Part shown: piece after piece, positions 5,277-11,520 of the stretch
Position numbering within the stretch: position 1 is the first letter of the stretch
How the letters are laid out: each line of letters begins with the position of its first letter
DNA from: Candidatus Saccharibacteria bacterium UBA3829
GTDB lineage: Bacteria; Patescibacteriota; Saccharimonadia; Saccharimonadales; Saccharimonadaceae
Length of the DNA: 12,279 bases
NCBI GenBank assembly: GCA_002393165.1
Contig: DGIF01000034.1
Coordinates: 1-12,279 of the forward strand
Direction of reading: 5' to 3'
The notes under the pieces: model-generated
Database searches by the model: none
What the model was told of the DNA's origin: nothing
Seen by the model: the letters and a program-made list of their open reading frames with translations, nothing else
Position numbers and translations under genes: made by a program

Positions 5277-7025
5277 ATGGAAGACGCACAATATTTTTAT
5301 CATCCGCTCGAAAATATTGAAGACGTTGAGATTTTTGAAGAAGCGGTAGAGCGCAAAAAGCTGACGCCGGCGCTGTCGGCAGAGCGGCCGTATACTTATT
5401 GGACACTTGAGCTTTATGACCAAGAAAATGGCATCCGTGGCGGCGGCGGGCTAGGCGTACTGGCTGCGGACACTCGGCGCGTGGCGGAGCAGATGGGCGT
5501 GCCGTTTACGTTGGTGACGCCGTTTTATCCGAGCGAAACGCACCAGGTGATCCGTGATGGTAAGATGTACGATGATCACGTGCGGGTTGGCTATGCGAAC
5601 TTTGGCTACCGCTACGTCGATACTGTGAATATTAAGTGCGCAGATACGATTTGCCATCTGGATGTGATTGAAAAAGTGTTCGAAAATACCCGAATTTTAT
5701 GCGTGACGGAGCCGAACTTTGGGGAGCTATATTCTGGGCTGAGCGGCTCGGACCATCGACTGTATCAGGAAGTTTCGCTCGGATTCGGCGGCTACCAGGC
5801 TTTGAAGCTACTTGGATTGAAGCCAGCCATCATCCAGCTGAACGAGGTGGCGACGTTTTTTGCAGCGCTGGCTAGGCTAGACGAGCTCGCAAGCAACGGT
5901 ATGGACTTTTACGAGGCAGTGGTCTACACGCGGAAGCACACTCTCTACACGAATCATACATTGGTGCAGGCAGCCGAGGCGGAGTTTAGCTATGACCAAT
6001 TCGAGCGTTTTGTGTTTCCGAATCTGAAGTCGGCGGCGGTGCGAAAATGGATTTCGGATAAGTTTACGGACGGACGACTGAGGTTGTCGTCGGTAACGAT
6101 CGAAATTGCCGAACTGCGCAGCGGAGTGTCGAAACTGCACGCCCGGGTAGCCAATTACCACGATATTGCCGGCAATAAAGTGAAGTTTAAGGCGATCACT
6201 AATGGGATTGATATGGAAAAGTGGGTAATGCCGGACGTGATGGCATTTTATCGTAAGAGCGGGGTGGTCGACGAGATTGGCTTGCCGAGCGCCGGATACG
6301 AAGACCAACTGGAAGCCTTGTCGGCGGGCAAAATCCGGGCCCTGAAGAGCACCGGACGCCAAATTTTAAATCAAGTTTTGTCCACGCGGCCGGATCAGAA
6401 TGGTAAAATCTTGCAGTTTAAGGACGATGATTTTATTTTCGATTTTAAGCGTAGATTCGTGAATTATAAACGACCGGAGCTGCCGTTCAGAAATACAGCG
6501 AAGCTGCGAGAAATTTTGGAACCAAGAGGTGCGCATTATATTATTGCCGGACGCGTACATGCGGGTGACAGCGTGATGCTAAAGAAACTGCACGATCTCT
6601 TGTGGGCCGTGTCGCGCGACCCTTATCTTAAAACGCACGTGCACTATCTTGCTGATTACGATGAGCGGCTGGCTTACGGGCTGTCGTGCGGTTCAAACGT
6701 AGCGATCAATGTGCCAATCGTAGGCCTTGAGGCTTGTGGCACGTCGTGGATGAAAGACGTGACAAACTTGAATCTACTAATTTCCACGCACGATGGCGGC
6801 GTGGCAGATGTGTCGGCGGAAAATTACCTAAATGTGCACGGTGCGAACGAATCTGAGGAGCTAAGCGAGCTATATCACCGAATGGAAGAGGCGATTTCAG
6901 CGTGGGACAATGATTTTGACTTAGAGTTTTTGATACGCAAACAACTAGTCGCTTTCTTGCCGGTAATATCTGGCGCGCGAATGCTGCAAGACTACCTTGA
7001 ATACTTATTCCCGCCGCGTACGTAG
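5277..7025 (+). CDS. glgP: Alpha-glucan phosphorylase, short GT35 type
   Basis: Releases glucose 1-phosphate from alpha-1,4-glucans using orthophosphate and pyridoxal phosphate; cytoplasmic storage-glucan or maltodextrin use. It has 582 aa, near the size of the short bacterial/archaeal type and lacking the regulatory N-terminus of the long enzymes. Landmarks in order: glycine loop GGGGLGVLAAD (55-65), IIQLNE (185-190), YTNHTLV (224-230), VSKLHARV (284-291), ITNGIDMEKW (307-316), FKRRFVNYKR (390-399) with Arg393 and Lys398 for phosphate, DYDERLAYG (460-468), NVPIVGLEACGTSWMK (478-493) with Glu485 and PLP-lysine Lys493, then HDGG (505-508). One oddity is LNEVAT (188-193), where relatives have LNEGHA or LNDTHP, so the conserved histidine is absent. 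The start is set by the -10 at 5261-5266; an in-frame ATG at 5223 lies upstream of that promoter, inside the previous gene. Confidence 0.9.
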   Translation: MEDAQYFYHPLENIEDVEIFEEAVERKKLTPALSAERPYTYWTLELYDQENGIRGGGGLGVLAADTRRVAEQMGVPFTLVTPFYPSETHQVIRDGKMYDDHVRVGYANFGYRYVDTVNIKCADTICHLDVIEKVFENTRILCVTEPNFGELYSGLSGSDHRLYQEVSLGFGGYQALKLLGLKPAIIQLNEVATFFAALARLDELASNGMDFYEAVVYTRKHTLYTNHTLVQAAEAEFSYDQFERFVFPNLKSAAVRKWISDKFTDGRLRLSSVTIEIAELRSGVSKLHARVANYHDIAGNKVKFKAITNGIDMEKWVMPDVMAFYRKSGVVDEIGLPSAGYEDQLEALSAGKIRALKSTGRQILNQVLSTRPDQNGKILQFKDDDFIFDFKRRFVNYKRPELPFRNTAKLREILEPRGAHYIIAGRVHAGDSVMLKKLHDLLWAVSRDPYLKTHVHYLADYDERLAYGLSCGSNVAINVPIVGLEACGTSWMKDVTNLNLLISTHDGGVADVSAENYLNVHGANESEELSELYHRMEEAISAWDNDFDLEFLIRKQLVAFLPVISGARMLQDYLEYLFPPRT

Positions 7026-7039
7026 ATAGGCGGCGATGC

Positions 7040-7711
7040 CTAGTAGTCCTCGTAATAATTGAGGATTTTTTCTTTGGTGCCGTTACTTGAAATGCGGTTC
7101 CATTCGGCTTGGTAAATTGTCCGAGCCAAAGCCTCGTTGAGAAAGTCTTTCTGGAACTGGTTGCGCCGCTCTACCAAAATCGGGTTATTGGTCCAGAGGT
7201 TAAAATTGCCGGCGCTGTTGATACGGCGCAGAAGGTACTGGTAGCACCTCTCAAAATGCTCATCGAAGGTGCGAAGATCTGGATAGTTTTTGAGCGAGGT
7301 GGCGAGTTGTCTTTTGGCGAGCAGTGCGATATCGAAATCTCGGTCGGCGTCGGACACGCATTCACCGTAAAAATTCCGTGGGCGCGTTTTGCGTGAGCCG
7401 CGGTGGTCCTCGACGGCTTCTTTCATGATTTTGATCTGGGCTTTGTCGAAGAATTCGCCAAGTCTGGCGTCGTTTCCTAGCAATTTGCCAGATTCAAGCT
7501 CGTGATGCTCGCGGTCGACATTTAGGCCGGCGTCGTGGTAGCTGGCGATCGTGTAGGCCATGTTTTTATCCAAGTCGTAGTAGTCGGCGAGCATCAACAT
7601 ATCGTCAATGACTTTTTCGACGTGCAGCATACCGTGCGAGTAATAACGGTCATACCTTGGAAAAATATTATATATAATATATTGTTTTAGCGTGTCGTCT
7701 ACGTCTTTCAT
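7040..7711 (-). CDS. HD-domain phosphohydrolase
   Basis: Metal-dependent hydrolase of the HD superfamily, 223 aa, cytoplasmic, all-helical in appearance. The metal-binding signature is intact: a histidine in SHGMLHVEKV (His26/His30), His59-Asp60 in SYHDAG, His103 in EDHRGS, and aspartates in SDADRD (Asp121, Asp123). The spacing resembles stand-alone HD proteins of the YedJ-like kind, acting on nucleotides or other phosphate esters. The rest (from about residue 130) is charged and aromatic without a recognised second domain. It converges with glgP, with only 14 bases between stops, and diverges from secE. The substrate is unknown. Confidence 0.85.
   Translation of the reverse strand: MKDVDDTLKQYIIYNIFPRYDRYYSHGMLHVEKVIDDMLMLADYYDLDKNMAYTIASYHDAGLNVDREHHELESGKLLGNDARLGEFFDKAQIKIMKEAVEDHRGSRKTRPRNFYGECVSDADRDFDIALLAKRQLATSLKNYPDLRTFDEHFERCYQYLLRRINSAGNFNLWTNNPILVERRNQFQKDFLNEALARTIYQAEWNRISSNGTKEKILNYYEDY
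7045..7071 (+). terminator. Probable terminator of glgP inside the 3' end of the convergent gene
   Basis: AGTCCTC (7045-7051) pairs with GAGGATT (7061-7067), 7 bp with one G-U, around a nine-base A+T-rich loop, and runs into T to 7071. It lies in the last codons of the opposite-strand HD gene, so the two genes share DNA for coding and termination. Confidence 0.5.
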
Positions 7712-7721
7712 CCGTGATATT

Positions 7722-7727
7722 ATTATA
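7722..7727 (-). promoter_or_regulatory. -10 box of the HD-domain gene
   Basis: On the minus strand a perfect TATAAT lies ten bases before the ATG (7709-7711), again implying a leader of only a few bases and no Shine-Dalgarno. No good -35 is visible. It lies back to back with the secE promoter, with -10 boxes about 43 bases apart. Confidence 0.6.
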
Positions 7728-7746
7728 CTACTATTTAGTAAAACTC

Positions 7747-7775
7747 TTGATTTTTGCGATAAAGTGCGTTATACT
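7747..7775 (+). promoter_or_regulatory. Promoter of the secE-nusG operon
   Basis: TTGATT (7747-7752), a 17-bp spacer and TATACT (7770-7775). The predicted start is near 7782, giving a 40-base leader that ends in the Shine-Dalgarno AAAGGAG (7811-7817). Confidence 0.75.
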
Positions 7776-7821
7776 ATTGACAAGTCTAGGAAATAGACTA
7801 TTTTTATTGCAAAGGAGTAAA

Positions 7822-8223
7822 ATGGCAAAACCAAAAATCACCCGCATTAAAGCAGGCGAGTCGAACGCGAAGGCCGAAGCCGAGCGTGACGAGACGCCGA
7901 TTACTCGTAAAAAGGTAGTCATCAAAGACAAAAAGCAAGAAAAAGCCAAGCTAAAGGAAACGCGCGCTGAGAAAAAGGCCGCAAAAAAAGCCGAGAAGGC
8001 TGAGGCGAACAAAAAAGTATTTATCTTGTTTAGGCCGTTTGCAGCGTTTTTCCGCTACTTGCGCGATTCGTGGAAGGAAATTCGCCAAGTGCGCTGGCCG
8101 AATCGCAAAGCCACTTGGAAAATGGTGCTCGCGGTGCTAGTATATACGGTGCTGTTTGTAGTACTAATTTCGGTGCTAGACTTGTTCTTCACGTGGTTAT
8201 TTAATTTAATATTAGGGAATTAG
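7822..8223 (+). CDS. secE: Protein translocase subunit SecE with long charged N-terminal extension
   Basis: Essential clamp subunit of the SecYEG channel in the inner membrane. The diagnostic part is SWKEIRQVRWPNRKAT (residues 83-98), the amphipathic helix and hinge, followed by one membrane helix at about 101-128. The start at 7822 is chosen because AAAGGAG lies just upstream; an ATG at 7714 in the same frame lies before the promoter and is rejected. At 133 aa it is about twice the length of minimal single-span SecE. The excess is a lysine/glutamate/alanine-rich segment (about residues 12-65) predicted to be helical and exposed to the cytoplasm. Position directly before nusG (12-base gap) is the classic arrangement and supports the call. 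Confidence 0.93.
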   Translation: MAKPKITRIKAGESNAKAEAERDETPITRKKVVIKDKKQEKAKLKETRAEKKAAKKAEKAEANKKVFILFRPFAAFFRYLRDSWKEIRQVRWPNRKATWKMVLAVLVYTVLFVVLISVLDLFFTWLFNLILGN

Positions 8224-8235
8224 AAAGGAATTAAA

Positions 8236-8784
8236 ATGGCAGTAAACCGTTACGATGATACCAGGGCGTGGTACGCAATCTCGACCTACTCTGGCTATGA
8301 GGACAAGGTCGCGGATTCGATCAACCAGCGCACCGGCACCGTGGAAATGAGCGGCAAGATTTTTGAGGCGATTGTGCCAAAAGAGAAGCAGATTGAAATT
8401 AAAAATGGTAAGCGCAAGGTGGTGGACCGCAAGATTTTGCAAGGCTATGTACTGGTGGATATGAAGCTCTCGGATGAGACGTGGTATATTATCCGCAACA
8501 CGCCTGGCGTGACTGGGTTTATCGGGACTGGCACGCAGCCGACTCCGGTATCTGAGAAGGAAATCACTAAGATTAAGAAACGCATGGGCGTTGAAGATCC
8601 GAAGTTTTCAGTGAAGTACGAAGTTGGCGAAGTGGTTTCAATCACCGATGGGCCATTCAAGGGCTTTGACGGCACCGTATCGGAAATCGATCCGGTAAAG
8701 GGCAAGCTCAAAGTGATGGTTTCGATGTTTGGACGCGAAACACCAGTCGAGCTTGATGCGCTGCAAGTAAAGCAATTGAACTAA
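8236..8784 (+). CDS. nusG: Transcription termination/antitermination factor NusG
   Basis: Binds the RNA polymerase clamp, suppresses pausing and links transcription to ribosomes or Rho. It has 182 aa, standard length. The NGN domain spans about residues 10-112 (WYAISTYSGYEDKVA; KILQGYVLVDM; TPGVTGFIGTG) and the KOW domain about 127-180 (VGEVVSITDGPFKGFDGTV; MFGRETPVEL). The Shine-Dalgarno AAAGGA lies at 8224-8229. It is co-transcribed with secE. In most bacteria rplK follows directly; here a terminator and an opposite-strand gene come between, and rplK has its own promoter. Confidence 0.97.
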   Translation: MAVNRYDDTRAWYAISTYSGYEDKVADSINQRTGTVEMSGKIFEAIVPKEKQIEIKNGKRKVVDRKILQGYVLVDMKLSDETWYIIRNTPGVTGFIGTGTQPTPVSEKEITKIKKRMGVEDPKFSVKYEVGEVVSITDGPFKGFDGTVSEIDPVKGKLKVMVSMFGRETPVELDALQVKQLN

Positions 8785-8834
8785 AATATTGGGCTGGATT
8801 TCCCAAAGAAGCCAACAATAGTTATGCCAAATAG

Positions 8835-8863
8835 AAACCCCCGCCTTGCACAGGCGGGGGTTT
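8835..8863. terminator. Convergent terminator between nusG and the minus-strand orphan
   Basis: A 12-bp perfect stem (8835-8846 with 8852-8863, core CCCCCGCC/GGCGGGGG) with a five-base loop. T-rich sequence follows on the plus strand (TTTGGTTTG) and on the minus strand (TTTCTATTT), so it can serve both nusG and the gene ending at 8892. Confidence 0.82.
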
Positions 8864-8891
8864 GGTTTGATTCAGAGATTGCGGCCGGTGT

Positions 8892-9731
8892 TCATGGGCC
8901 GAAGCGTCGCTCGATAACTCTGCTCAACAGCAGACAGATTGTATCCGGCTCAAGACGACGCACGCTTGTCCACAGCTCCTCTGCGGTGCTCACGGTAGGG
9001 TCGATGATGACTCCGCATACAGACTTGCCATTGCCCCGCTCGACGAAGCTTTCAACCGTCATATATGCGGGGCAAATCGCCCTGAATATGATAGCGGCGT
9101 TTGTCGGAGCCATGATCTTTCCGCATCTGTATTGCAGCAGCAGCTCGCGTGCGTACCGCCAAAGCGGATAGCGAAAGAGACACGGACCAGATTGGTTGTA
9201 TTTTGGTTCTTCCTCGAACTCGAGGCAGCCAACGATCCGGCTGGTCGTGTCCATGGTTAACCGGTCGACGTCTTTTTTTGCCAGATCGATGACGGTCTGA
9301 AGCGTGGCCCTGGCCAAGACAGCGTAGACCCTCCAGTTATACTTGTCTTCTGGACGGATCCTCTCCAAGACTTGCTCGGGGTTGGCGCGTCCTCCAAGGG
9401 CGATCCAGTAGTATGCTCCACCAACTTCCATCGCCTCATCGGTCAAGAACTTCGGATAAAGCCGATGAAAAGCATTGGTAGTCATATCGCTGCTCTGGGA
9501 AGCGGAGTTGGCGACAACGATATCCTTAGCTTGCCACAGTACGTCATACAGATTTAAGTACGACTCGAGGGGAGGCAAGTTGGCGTGGCCACCGCCCCCA
9601 GCACCGGCGTTGTTCTCCTGCGAGAAGCCGAATTCGTCAAGAATACGAGTTACGGCTTCTGGTACCCCACTCGCAATCGCTGACACAGCGAGTCTGCCGA
9701 GCTGGTAAACATATTTTCGCGCGAAAGGCAT
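8892..9731 (-). CDS. Hypothetical protein, 279 aa, inserted in the ribosomal gene block
   Basis: I do not recognise the family. The start at 9731 is chosen because a full AGGAGG lies eight bases before it on the minus strand; in-frame ATGs at 9752 and 9767 lack this. The protein looks soluble and mainly helical, with no signal peptide and no clear membrane span. A glycine-rich linker (AGAGGGGH) lies near residues 41-48 and divides a short N-terminal helical part from a larger C-terminal part. Arg-rich stretches (RYPLWRYARELLLQYR; the C-terminal VIERRFGP) are notable. It has its own promoter with perfect TTGACA, a leader of about 100 bases and a terminator shared with nusG. It sits opposite to, and between, nusG and rplK, genes normally adjacent, which suggests insertion of a complete single-gene cassette. 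It may be of similar origin to the orphan at 2593, but no sequence similarity between the two was seen. Confidence 0.8.
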   Translation of the reverse strand: MPFARKYVYQLGRLAVSAIASGVPEAVTRILDEFGFSQENNAGAGGGGHANLPPLESYLNLYDVLWQAKDIVVANSASQSSDMTTNAFHRLYPKFLTDEAMEVGGAYYWIALGGRANPEQVLERIRPEDKYNWRVYAVLARATLQTVIDLAKKDVDRLTMDTTSRIVGCLEFEEEPKYNQSGPCLFRYPLWRYARELLLQYRCGKIMAPTNAAIIFRAICPAYMTVESFVERGNGKSVCGVIIDPTVSTAEELWTSVRRLEPDTICLLLSRVIERRFGP

Positions 9732-9732
9732 G

Positions 9733-9783
9733 CTAGTATCCTCCTTTATCATTTTTGGAAATTGCAATTACCGCAATGGCCAT
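9733..9783 (-). CDS. Possible 16-aa leader peptide overlapping the orphan gene's Shine-Dalgarno
   Basis: On the minus strand, ATG at 9783 opens a frame encoding MAIAVIAISKNDKGGY that stops with TAG one base before the orphan gene's ATG. The orphan's Shine-Dalgarno AAAGGAGGA is inside this frame (the Lys-Gly-Gly codons). A GGTGG lies a suitable distance before the small ATG. This is the layout expected for translational coupling. It is too short for coding statistics, so it remains a candidate. Confidence 0.45.
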   Translation of the reverse strand: MAIAVIAISKNDKGGY

Positions 9784-9839
9784 AAGAAACCACCAAGGAT
9801 TAAAACTAGGGGCGCAAATGGGCAATGGGCTCTCTTTTA

Positions 9840-9868
9840 GTTGTATCATACTTATACTAAAATGTCAA
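9840..9868 (-). promoter_or_regulatory. Promoter of the minus-strand orphan gene
   Basis: On the minus strand: TTGACA (9868-9863), a 17-bp spacer, then TACAAC (9845-9840) preceded by TGA, an extended -10 with two mismatches. The predicted start is near 9833, leaving a leader of about 100 bases. Confidence 0.68.
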
Positions 9869-9937
9869 GATGCGGAAAACACAACTTCAAGCTTGCCTGC
9901 TGGGTATTATCCCTGCTCCCGGACTGTTTATTTTGTA

Positions 9938-9966
9938 TTGCTTTTTTGTTTACGACGTGCTATAAT
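9938..9966 (+). promoter_or_regulatory. Promoter of rplK
   Basis: TTGCTT (9938-9943), a 17-bp spacer and TATAAT (9961-9966) with an upstream TGC extended element. The start near 9973 gives a leader of about 40 bases with Shine-Dalgarno AAGGA before the ATG at 10014. No stable leader structure is seen. Confidence 0.85.
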
Positions 9967-10013
9967 ATAGGCGTTACGCAAAAAGCTTCTAAATAAATTT
10001 AACAAGGATTTTT

Positions 10014-10439
10014 ATGGCAGAAAAGAAAGTTATTGGAAATCTTAAGCTGCGCATCCCTGGCGGAAAGGCGACAGCGGGACCTCCGGTTGGTTCAACACTT
10101 GGCCAATGGGGCCTAAACATGATGGATTTCATCAACCCGTTCAACGAGAAGACGAAAGAATTCATGGGCAAGAATGTGATTGTGCACATTCGCGTGTTCG
10201 AAGATCGGACGTTTGACTGGACCTGTCTCGGGCAGCCAGTGGACGATTTGATTCGCGAAGCAATTAAGATTGAGAAGGGCTCTGGCAAGCCGAATACCGA
10301 AAAGGTCGGTAAAATCACCCGCGCCCAGCTCGAAGAGATTGCGCAGAAAAAGATGGATCAGCTCAACGCTGTCGACCTCGAGGGCGCAGTCAAAATTGTG
10401 GCTGGCACCGCACGCTCAATGGGTGTGACCGTCGAATAG
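10014..10439 (+). CDS. rplK: Large-subunit ribosomal protein uL11
   Basis: Binds the GTPase-associated region of 23S rRNA with the L10-L12 stalk. 141 aa, standard length. The N-terminal domain has KLRIPGGKATAGPPVG and GQWGLNMMDF, the flexible factor-interacting half. The C-terminal RNA-binding domain has GSGKPNTEKVGKITRAQ and ends in AGTARSMGVTVE, close to the consensus. The segment CLGQPVDDLIREAI (residues 71-84) departs from the usual TKTPPA..LLKKA, a mild divergence. It is followed by a strong terminator, so it appears to be its own transcription unit, unlike the usual rplK-rplA pair. Confidence 0.98.
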   Translation: MAEKKVIGNLKLRIPGGKATAGPPVGSTLGQWGLNMMDFINPFNEKTKEFMGKNVIVHIRVFEDRTFDWTCLGQPVDDLIREAIKIEKGSGKPNTEKVGKITRAQLEEIAQKKMDQLNAVDLEGAVKIVAGTARSMGVTVE

Positions 10440-10444
10440 TTTTC

Positions 10445-10478
10445 AAAGAGAGTTCGCTTGACGCGGGCTCTCTTTTTT
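10445..10478 (+). terminator. rplK terminator with the next -35 box in its loop
   Basis: AAAGAGAGTTCGC (10445-10457) pairs with GCGGGCTCTCTTT (10463-10475), 13 bp with two G-U, around the loop TTGAC, followed by T to 10478. The loop, plus the next G, is the -35 hexamer of the rplA promoter. Confidence 0.88.
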
Positions 10479-10486
10479 GATATAAT
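10458..10486 (+). promoter_or_regulatory. rplA promoter embedded in the rplK terminator
   Basis: TTGACG (10458-10463), a 17-bp spacer and TATAAT (10481-10486), with TGA before the -10. The -35 lies in the terminator loop and the spacer contains the right stem arm and the T run. The start is near 10493. Confidence 0.85.
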
Positions 10487-10505
10487 TGTACGAGTTAATT
10501 TAATT

Positions 10506-10532
10506 GTGGGAGAGTTTACTCGCTAGCACCAC
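10506..10532 (+). promoter_or_regulatory. Probable L1-binding autoregulatory hairpin in the rplA leader
   Basis: GTGG (10506-10509) pairs with CCAC (10529-10532); GAG/CTC (10512-10514 with 10519-10521) forms an upper stem with loop TTTA. Between them is an asymmetric internal loop of GA on the left and about seven bases on the right. The 23S rRNA L1 site (helix 76-77 region) has the same GUGG-GA-stem...CCAC layout, and L1 is known to repress its own mRNA through such mimics. The Shine-Dalgarno AAAGGA follows directly, so bound L1 could block translation. Confidence 0.6.
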
Positions 10533-10544
10533 AGAAAGGAAATT

Positions 10545-11447
10545 ATGGCCGAAGAAGAGGTCAAACTTAATGAAAACGTTGAGGCGACCGAGGTCGCAGA
10601 GACGGAAGAGACTTTTGCAAAATCTGGCAAGAAGTCTAAGAAACATATCGAAGAAGTAAAAGCCGAGGAAGAGCGCCAGGCCCGCAAGGCGGAGCGCGCA
10701 GCTGCTGAGGCGGCTGGCGAGAAGCCAAAGGGTGCAAAGCCAGTGACTCGCCCGCGCATTGAGCGCCGTGGTCGCAAGTACCAGGATGCTTACAAGTTGG
10801 TCGAGAAGGGCAAAGTTTACACCTTGAAAGAGGCCCTCGAGCTTGCGACGAAAACCAGCCCTGTGAAATTTGACGCTTCGGTCGAAGCACACGTGCGACT
10901 TGGGGTAGATCCGCGCCAGGCGGATCAGAATATCCGCACTACCATCGTGCTACCAAATGGCAATGGTAAGACCGTGCGCGTAGCAGTATTTGCGCCGCTT
11001 GATGTTTGCAAGGCCGCTAAGGCTGTTGGTGCCGATATCGCTGAGGACGAGGAATTCTTGAAACAGCTCGAGAAGGGCGAAATTAACTTTGACGTGCTGA
11101 TTTCCACTCCGGCCTATATGCCGAAGCTTGGTAAATATGCACGTCTACTTGGCCCGAAAGGCTTGATGCCAAATCCAAAGGCCGGTACCGTGACCATGGA
11201 CGTCGAGAAAGCCGTGAAGGATTCCAAGGCTGGTAAGGTTGAGTACCGCGTAGACAAGCAAGCTATCGTACATATTGGTCTTGGTAAGGTCTCGTTTGGC
11301 GCCGATAAGTTGCTTGAGAACGCCAACGCTTTCTTTGATTCGTTGAAGGCACAGAAGCCAGCATCGCTCAAGGGCACCTACGTGAAGAGTGTTTTCCTCA
11401 CGACCACGATGGGCCCGTCGATCGCAGTAGAAAACCTGTACAATTAA
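10545..11447 (+). CDS. rplA: Large-subunit ribosomal protein uL1 with N-terminal extension
   Basis: Forms the mobile L1 stalk that handles E-site tRNA, and usually represses its own mRNA. The L1 body starts near residue 77 (GRKYQDAYKLVEKGKVYTL) and contains KFDASVEAHVRLGVDPRQADQ, the signature LGPKGLMPNPKAGTVT and the C-terminal KGTYVKSVFLTTTMGPSIAV. At 300 aa it exceeds the usual length of about 230 by some 70 residues. The extra N-terminus is acidic at first (many Glu), then Lys/Arg/Ala-rich, low in complexity and probably helical or disordered. The ATG at 10545 is supported by AAAGGA just upstream and by the leader at 10506-10532. It has its own promoter and terminator, separate from rplK. 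Confidence 0.97.
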   Translation: MAEEEVKLNENVEATEVAETEETFAKSGKKSKKHIEEVKAEEERQARKAERAAAEAAGEKPKGAKPVTRPRIERRGRKYQDAYKLVEKGKVYTLKEALELATKTSPVKFDASVEAHVRLGVDPRQADQNIRTTIVLPNGNGKTVRVAVFAPLDVCKAAKAVGADIAEDEEFLKQLEKGEINFDVLISTPAYMPKLGKYARLLGPKGLMPNPKAGTVTMDVEKAVKDSKAGKVEYRVDKQAIVHIGLGKVSFGADKLLENANAFFDSLKAQKPASLKGTYVKSVFLTTTMGPSIAVENLYN

Positions 11448-11467
11448 TGCCTTTTGGCTCGTTTTCG

Positions 11468-11500
11468 CCCCGTACATTTATATAATAGTGCGGGGTTTTT
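11468..11500 (+). terminator. rplA terminator
   Basis: CCCCGTAC (11468-11475) pairs with GTGCGGGG (11488-11495), 8 bp with one G-U, around a 12-base A+T loop, followed by TTTTT (11496-11500). The loop contains a TATAAT string without a matching -35. Confidence 0.82.
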
Positions 11501-11505
11501 GGATG

Positions 11506-11514
11506 TGATATAAT
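11506..11514 (+). promoter_or_regulatory. Extended -10 promoter of the membrane-protein gene, leaderless spacing
   Basis: TGATATAAT, with the hexamer at 11509-11514 ending six bases before the ATG at 11521. No convincing -35 is visible upstream, where the rplA terminator sits. No Shine-Dalgarno lies between, consistent with a leaderless message. Confidence 0.72.
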
Positions 11515-11520
11515 GAGCTT

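Noticed and set aside
7714..7821. Hydrophobic N-terminal extension of SecE from an upstream ATG
   Set aside because: It covers the promoter; the Shine-Dalgarno at 7811-7817 marks the start at 7822.
8824..9708. Several plus-strand frames opposite the 279-aa orphan
   Set aside because: They are shadows without start signals, and the first begins in the convergent terminator.
11476..11487. TATAAT in the rplA terminator loop as a second promoter
   Set aside because: No -35 at 16-18 bp and no TG; the box at 11509-11514 is better placed.
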